Shown here: in pieces, positions 61,010 to 64,000 of the stretch
Numbering within the stretch: position 1 is the stretch's first letter
Layout of the letters: every line of letters begins with the position of its first letter
Source of the DNA: Rotaria sp. Silwood1
Lineage: Eukaryota > Rotifera > Eurotatoria > Philodinida > Philodinidae
NCBI GenBank assembly: GCA_905250075.1
Contig: CAJNOP010000003.1
Coordinates: 2,894,833 to 2,958,832 of the forward strand
DNA: 64,000 nucleotides
Reading direction: 5' to 3'
Position numbers and translations under genes: made by a program
The notes under the pieces: generated by a model
What the model saw: the letters and a program-made list of their open reading frames with translations, nothing else
Told to the model about the DNA's origin: nothing
Database searches by the model: none

Positions 61010-61205
61010 AACAAAAGCAAAAGATAAAACTGTATCTGAATTATGATGTATTATTTCAAATAAAGCTGTCATATAACTAATGACAAAAATGAAAAAAATA
61101 AAACTTTATCTACACTATAATTTATATTTCAAGCAAAGGTGTTATATAACTATCGAAAAAAGCAAAAGATGAAGTTTTTATCTGAATTATAATATAGCTC
61201 GAATG
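61010..61205 (+). repeat. Tandem repeat, three units of ~70 bp
   Basis: Three successive diverged units, each with an A-rich start (aaaagcaaaagat), aaactttatct-like words, a ttataat stretch, atttcaa and gtcatataacta. The third unit is partial. No coding capacity. Confidence 0.6.
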
Positions 61206-61654
61206 GAGGCTGTCCCGTTAGAGTCCTCAAAAGCCAAAAATAATATTTCTAACTTACTTATAAACTATCCTCAGTAATGTTTTAAGGTGACAGATTGATA
61301 TTTGCAAGCTTCTAATCATTTACTTAGCTCAGCAGAAAACAAATATTTAATTTGTGCTGTTGAAGAACTTCTTTTGGGTATGTAAACGACTGCTTATGTT
61401 CATGTCGCGATGTGGGGGCGCGTAGTGCTCCTCGAAGAGTCACGACCCATGCTCTTGTCAGTGTACAACGTGATGCAAAGTTCTATGCGACATCTTGAAA
61501 AATTTTTTAAAGTAGGACAGCCCATATCTATATATGTAAGTCACGAAGACTTCGCACACGCTTTACACTTCTGTCAGTTTTCAATTATTTATCACAAAAG
61601 CTCTGTGAGGAGATCTTAAGAAGGCCCATATTGGATTCAGACACAACCCTGTTA

Positions 61655-61865
61655 TGTCAGCAGAGGATCTTGGGAAACCTCTAGAGAATCTTTGTGAATC
61701 ACTGCGAGATACTTTCTAAATCTACAGAGAACATCTTTGGATCTCTAAGAATTCCTGCCAAATGTTTAGGAGATTCTCAAGGATGACAAGAAAATCCTGT
61801 AGGATGTCTACGGAACCCCGTTGGATGTCTCAGAAATGCTGCAAGATTTCAATGGAATTCTCAGA
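61655..61865 (+). repeat. Degenerate short tandem repeat
   Basis: A run of related short words (ggatctct, ggagattctc, aggatgtct, tggatgtctc, ggaattctc) spaced by about 25-35 bp. The units are too diverged to set a period by eye. Confidence 0.35.
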
Positions 61866-63150
61866 ATGTTTAGATCATATAATGCCTTATACGAGTTTCC
61901 AAGCAATCAAATGATTTTCCTAAAACAACACAACTTTCGGAAAGTAGTGGACTTTCTCGTAAAGAATTGGCTTCGAAAGCTGAAGTTTTCTGCATGGCCG
62001 ATATATGTAAAATTGCCGTCGTCATCAACGAGAGTCCCAAGAAACATGAAAACTACGACAATACGCAGACGTGCCATCGCACCTGACGTGACTACAGTGG
62101 AGTGAATACTTGACCACTCAAAAATAAGTTTAAATCTTGTAATGGATTCACGCCTTATACATTACTGATTCTCACAGGATAGGCCCTATTCGAATTATAA
62201 TTACAATTTAGATCAAATTTTAATTTTTTTCTCGTATCTCACAGGTGCTTGTGTGATTTTGAAGTTGTCGCTGATATTCGAACTCGATTTAGGCAATCAC
62301 TAGGTTTTCGATCCGAAAAGCTTTTAGAATCGGGAGTCGAAAGTCATCCAGACATCGTTTAAAAAATTTTTGAAGGCAATTTCTAGTGTGAATATATTAA
62401 GTCCAACTTCTGGAAATTTGAAATATTTCGGATGAAGTTGATGTCATCGTGGTATGTTTCCCAAAGAATCGACCAATAGAAAATTATTTGAGAATATATT
62501 TCGACTTGGTAAGCATTTAAAATTTATTATTCATTTGTCAGGAGATGCTTATTAGGATTTATTGAAATCACTGGTTTCATTTATTGACAGCATATAACTT
62601 ATTACAACTGTAACAAAAGAGAATCATTCTTCTCAATAGCTAATCCTTATCGTTGTGTAGCATTTCGATTCCTGAGTTTCGCCAATCTTTTCATTGTTAA
62701 AAGTGTGATGCAAATTTGGAACTGTTAGTATTCAAGTAGCGAAATTCCAGTTTATCGTTCTGTTCCTAGTTTCTTCTGTTTGGCGATAGAATGAAGACCA
62801 AGATTTTAGAAAATTTTTCAAAATAAAAAAATAATAGTCGTACAAGGTCACACGATGTTCGAAGGCATATCTTTGCACTGGTTAATATGAAAAAAGCTAT
62901 ATATTTCGTTGATATCTTTTTCTTTCTCAGACAAATTTGAAGTATATGTTAATCGAAATTTAGCTAAAGTTATTCTTTTGAATTAGTAGATTTGACTTTC
63001 AAAAGACAAACATCATCCTAAACGAACATTACAGAGTGAAAAACATATTATTTACATTAGTTGTTTTTCTTTATTATAAACATGTTAAGAAAAAAGAAGG
63101 CAAACAATGAAAATGAAATTTCTATTTACATGTGTTTAATATTTTTCTTT

Positions 63151-64000
63151 TTATTCTTGATCTGTTCTATGAGTAACATTTCGTTCGTTTAATGTTATAA
63201 CATCAGCATCAGTATAAACTTGGCGATAAAATCTTGAACGCATTCCTTTTAATTTTCGATCGATTAATTTAAGTATTGCTAATAAACTTAACATAAATAT
63301 TATTAAAATAAAAAATGCTTGAAAAAATGATGAATGTGATGATAAATACAATCTTGTTTGATTTTCATTATTGTCATCTTCACATTGTAAATCAAATAAT
63401 GATATTCGACAATCAATACGTAATAATTTTTGTAATGGTTCATAAAAATCTAGCAATGGTGGTGGAGGTGTTTGTAACCAATGTATAAATGGTCCTAACG
63501 TACAATCACATTTGAGATGATTATTTAAATAAAAATCAATTGTTAATAAATAATAATAATCATTTAAACGAGCTCCATAATCAATTTGTTCAATTGACAT
63601 ATTACGTAAAGAAAGATGTGTTAAATATTGATGCCAAGGATAAAATATATTCCAATTAAGTGTACGATGTTCTTTTAATAAACGATTATTATTAAGTATT
63701 AGCGTATGAATCTTTGATAGATTATGAAGATAAATAAGATATTCAAATGAATCGAATTGAATTGATGTTAAATCAAGATATTGTAATGATGGTAAATCAA
63801 TATTAAATTTTGTTTTATTTAATGATAATTTTGAATTGTTAGTTAATAAAAGTGTATATATTGTTTCACCATGTAAATTAATTGATTCAAGTTTATTGTT
63901 TGATAAATCAATTGTATGTGGTGATTCATTATCCCAATTAATTTGAATAAATTCCATTTCATTTGATGACATATTTAATAAATTCATTAAAGATAAATCA
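63151..64000 (-). CDS. Leucine-rich-repeat single-pass membrane protein, 3' part (5' end off the right edge)
   Basis: The frame is open through base 64000 (reading DLSLMNLLNMSSNEMEF at the edge) and ends TAA, so at least 283 residues are present and the start lies outside. Repeats are visible as IDLSNNKLESINL, LPSLQYLDLTSIQF, IHTLILNNNRLL and LTHLSLRNMSIEQI. A cysteine-bearing cap follows (LKCDCTLGPFIHWLQ, then DCRISLFDLQCED), then a transmembrane helix (FFQAFFILIIFMLSLLAILKL) and a short basic cytosolic tail. The layout is that of extracellular LRR receptors or adhesion proteins with an LRRCT; no TIR domain follows, so it is not a Toll receptor. The exact family cannot be named from this part. 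Confidence 0.85.
   Translation of the reverse strand, partial: DLSLMNLLNMSSNEMEFIQINWDNESPHTIDLSNNKLESINLHGETIYTLLLTNNSKLSLNKTKFNIDLPSLQYLDLTSIQFDSFEYLIYLHNLSKIHTLILNNNRLLKEHRTLNWNIFYPWHQYLTHLSLRNMSIEQIDYGARLNDYYYLLTIDFYLNNHLKCDCTLGPFIHWLQTPPPPLLDFYEPLQKLLRIDCRISLFDLQCEDDNNENQTRLYLSSHSSFFQAFFILIIFMLSLLAILKLIDRKLKGMRSRFYRQVYTDADVITLNERNVTHRTDQE

Larger units (their letters stand above)
57036..63150. other. Intergenic, ~6.1 kb, with several small repeats
   Basis: No confident gene. Contains coding-like acidic fragments around a palindrome at 59769-60000, a three-unit tandem repeat at 61010-61200 and a degenerate short repeat at 61655-61865 (separate entries). ATC repeats occur near 57553-57567. 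Confidence 0.5.

Noticed and set aside
61410..62105. Open frames at 61410-61619 and 61821-62105
   Set aside because: The second overlaps a degenerate repeat and neither has a recognisable domain.
1..64000. tRNA, rRNA, CRISPR or bacterial operon features
   Set aside because: No tRNA cloverleaf with a clear T-loop or rRNA core was noticed by eye, and the gene structure is plainly eukaryotic; a covariance-model scan would be needed to exclude tRNAs.

Overview
This is a 64 kb window of AT-rich animal nuclear DNA. Genes are small and mostly cut by 50-80 bp GT-AG introns. The gene set fits a bdelloid rotifer: an F-box/LRR-type gene, a broken ADP-ribosyltransferase gene fused to MORN repeats, rhodopsin-type receptor remnants, and many Asn/Gln/Ser-rich tracts next to conserved metazoan regulators. 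The organism is inferred from style and gene families, not proven. Exon limits were set by hand from splice sites, phase and total length; each full multi-exon model closes in frame.

Layout. 1-680 (-): 5' end of a secreted EGF-repeat protein. 1424-3079 (+): basic, disordered protein. 4195-4673 (-) and 5167-6323 (+): head-to-head pair of related small secreted proteins, with a decayed third copy at about 6474-6645. 8235-8822 (+) and about 9485-10566 (+): two bHLH factors, the first Fer3/FERD3L-like. 10.6-17.4 kb is gene-poor, with a receptor pseudogene and a 591 bp foldback element. 17446-20776 (+): F-box/LRR-type gene with a repeat-filled intron, flanked by direct repeats. 22750-26953 (-): FBXW7; 27174-28262 (-): CDC34/UBE2R; 31628-32577 (-): KMT5A (SET8). 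37580-39814 (+) and 41811-43613 (+): two Islet-type LIM-homeobox genes in tandem. 47740-49410 (+): ADP-ribosyltransferase/MORN pseudogene. 54303-55520 (+): ABHD1/3-type hydrolase. 56019-57035 (-): single-pass membrane protein. 63151-64000 (-): 3' part of an LRR membrane protein.

Functional links. FBXW7 and CDC34 are the substrate receptor and the E2 of one SCF ubiquitin ligase. They lie on the same strand with only about 220 bp between them, and an AG stands just before the FBXW7 start codon, so a shared (possibly trans-spliced) transcript is a testable idea. The bHLH pair and the Islet pair look like neurogenic or cell-fate regulators. The Islet pair share three exon junctions exactly, so they arose by tandem duplication.

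The least explained items are the divergent secreted-protein family at 4.2-6.6 kb, which I do not recognise, and the foldback element at 14.25-14.85 kb with its 6 bp target-site repeat.
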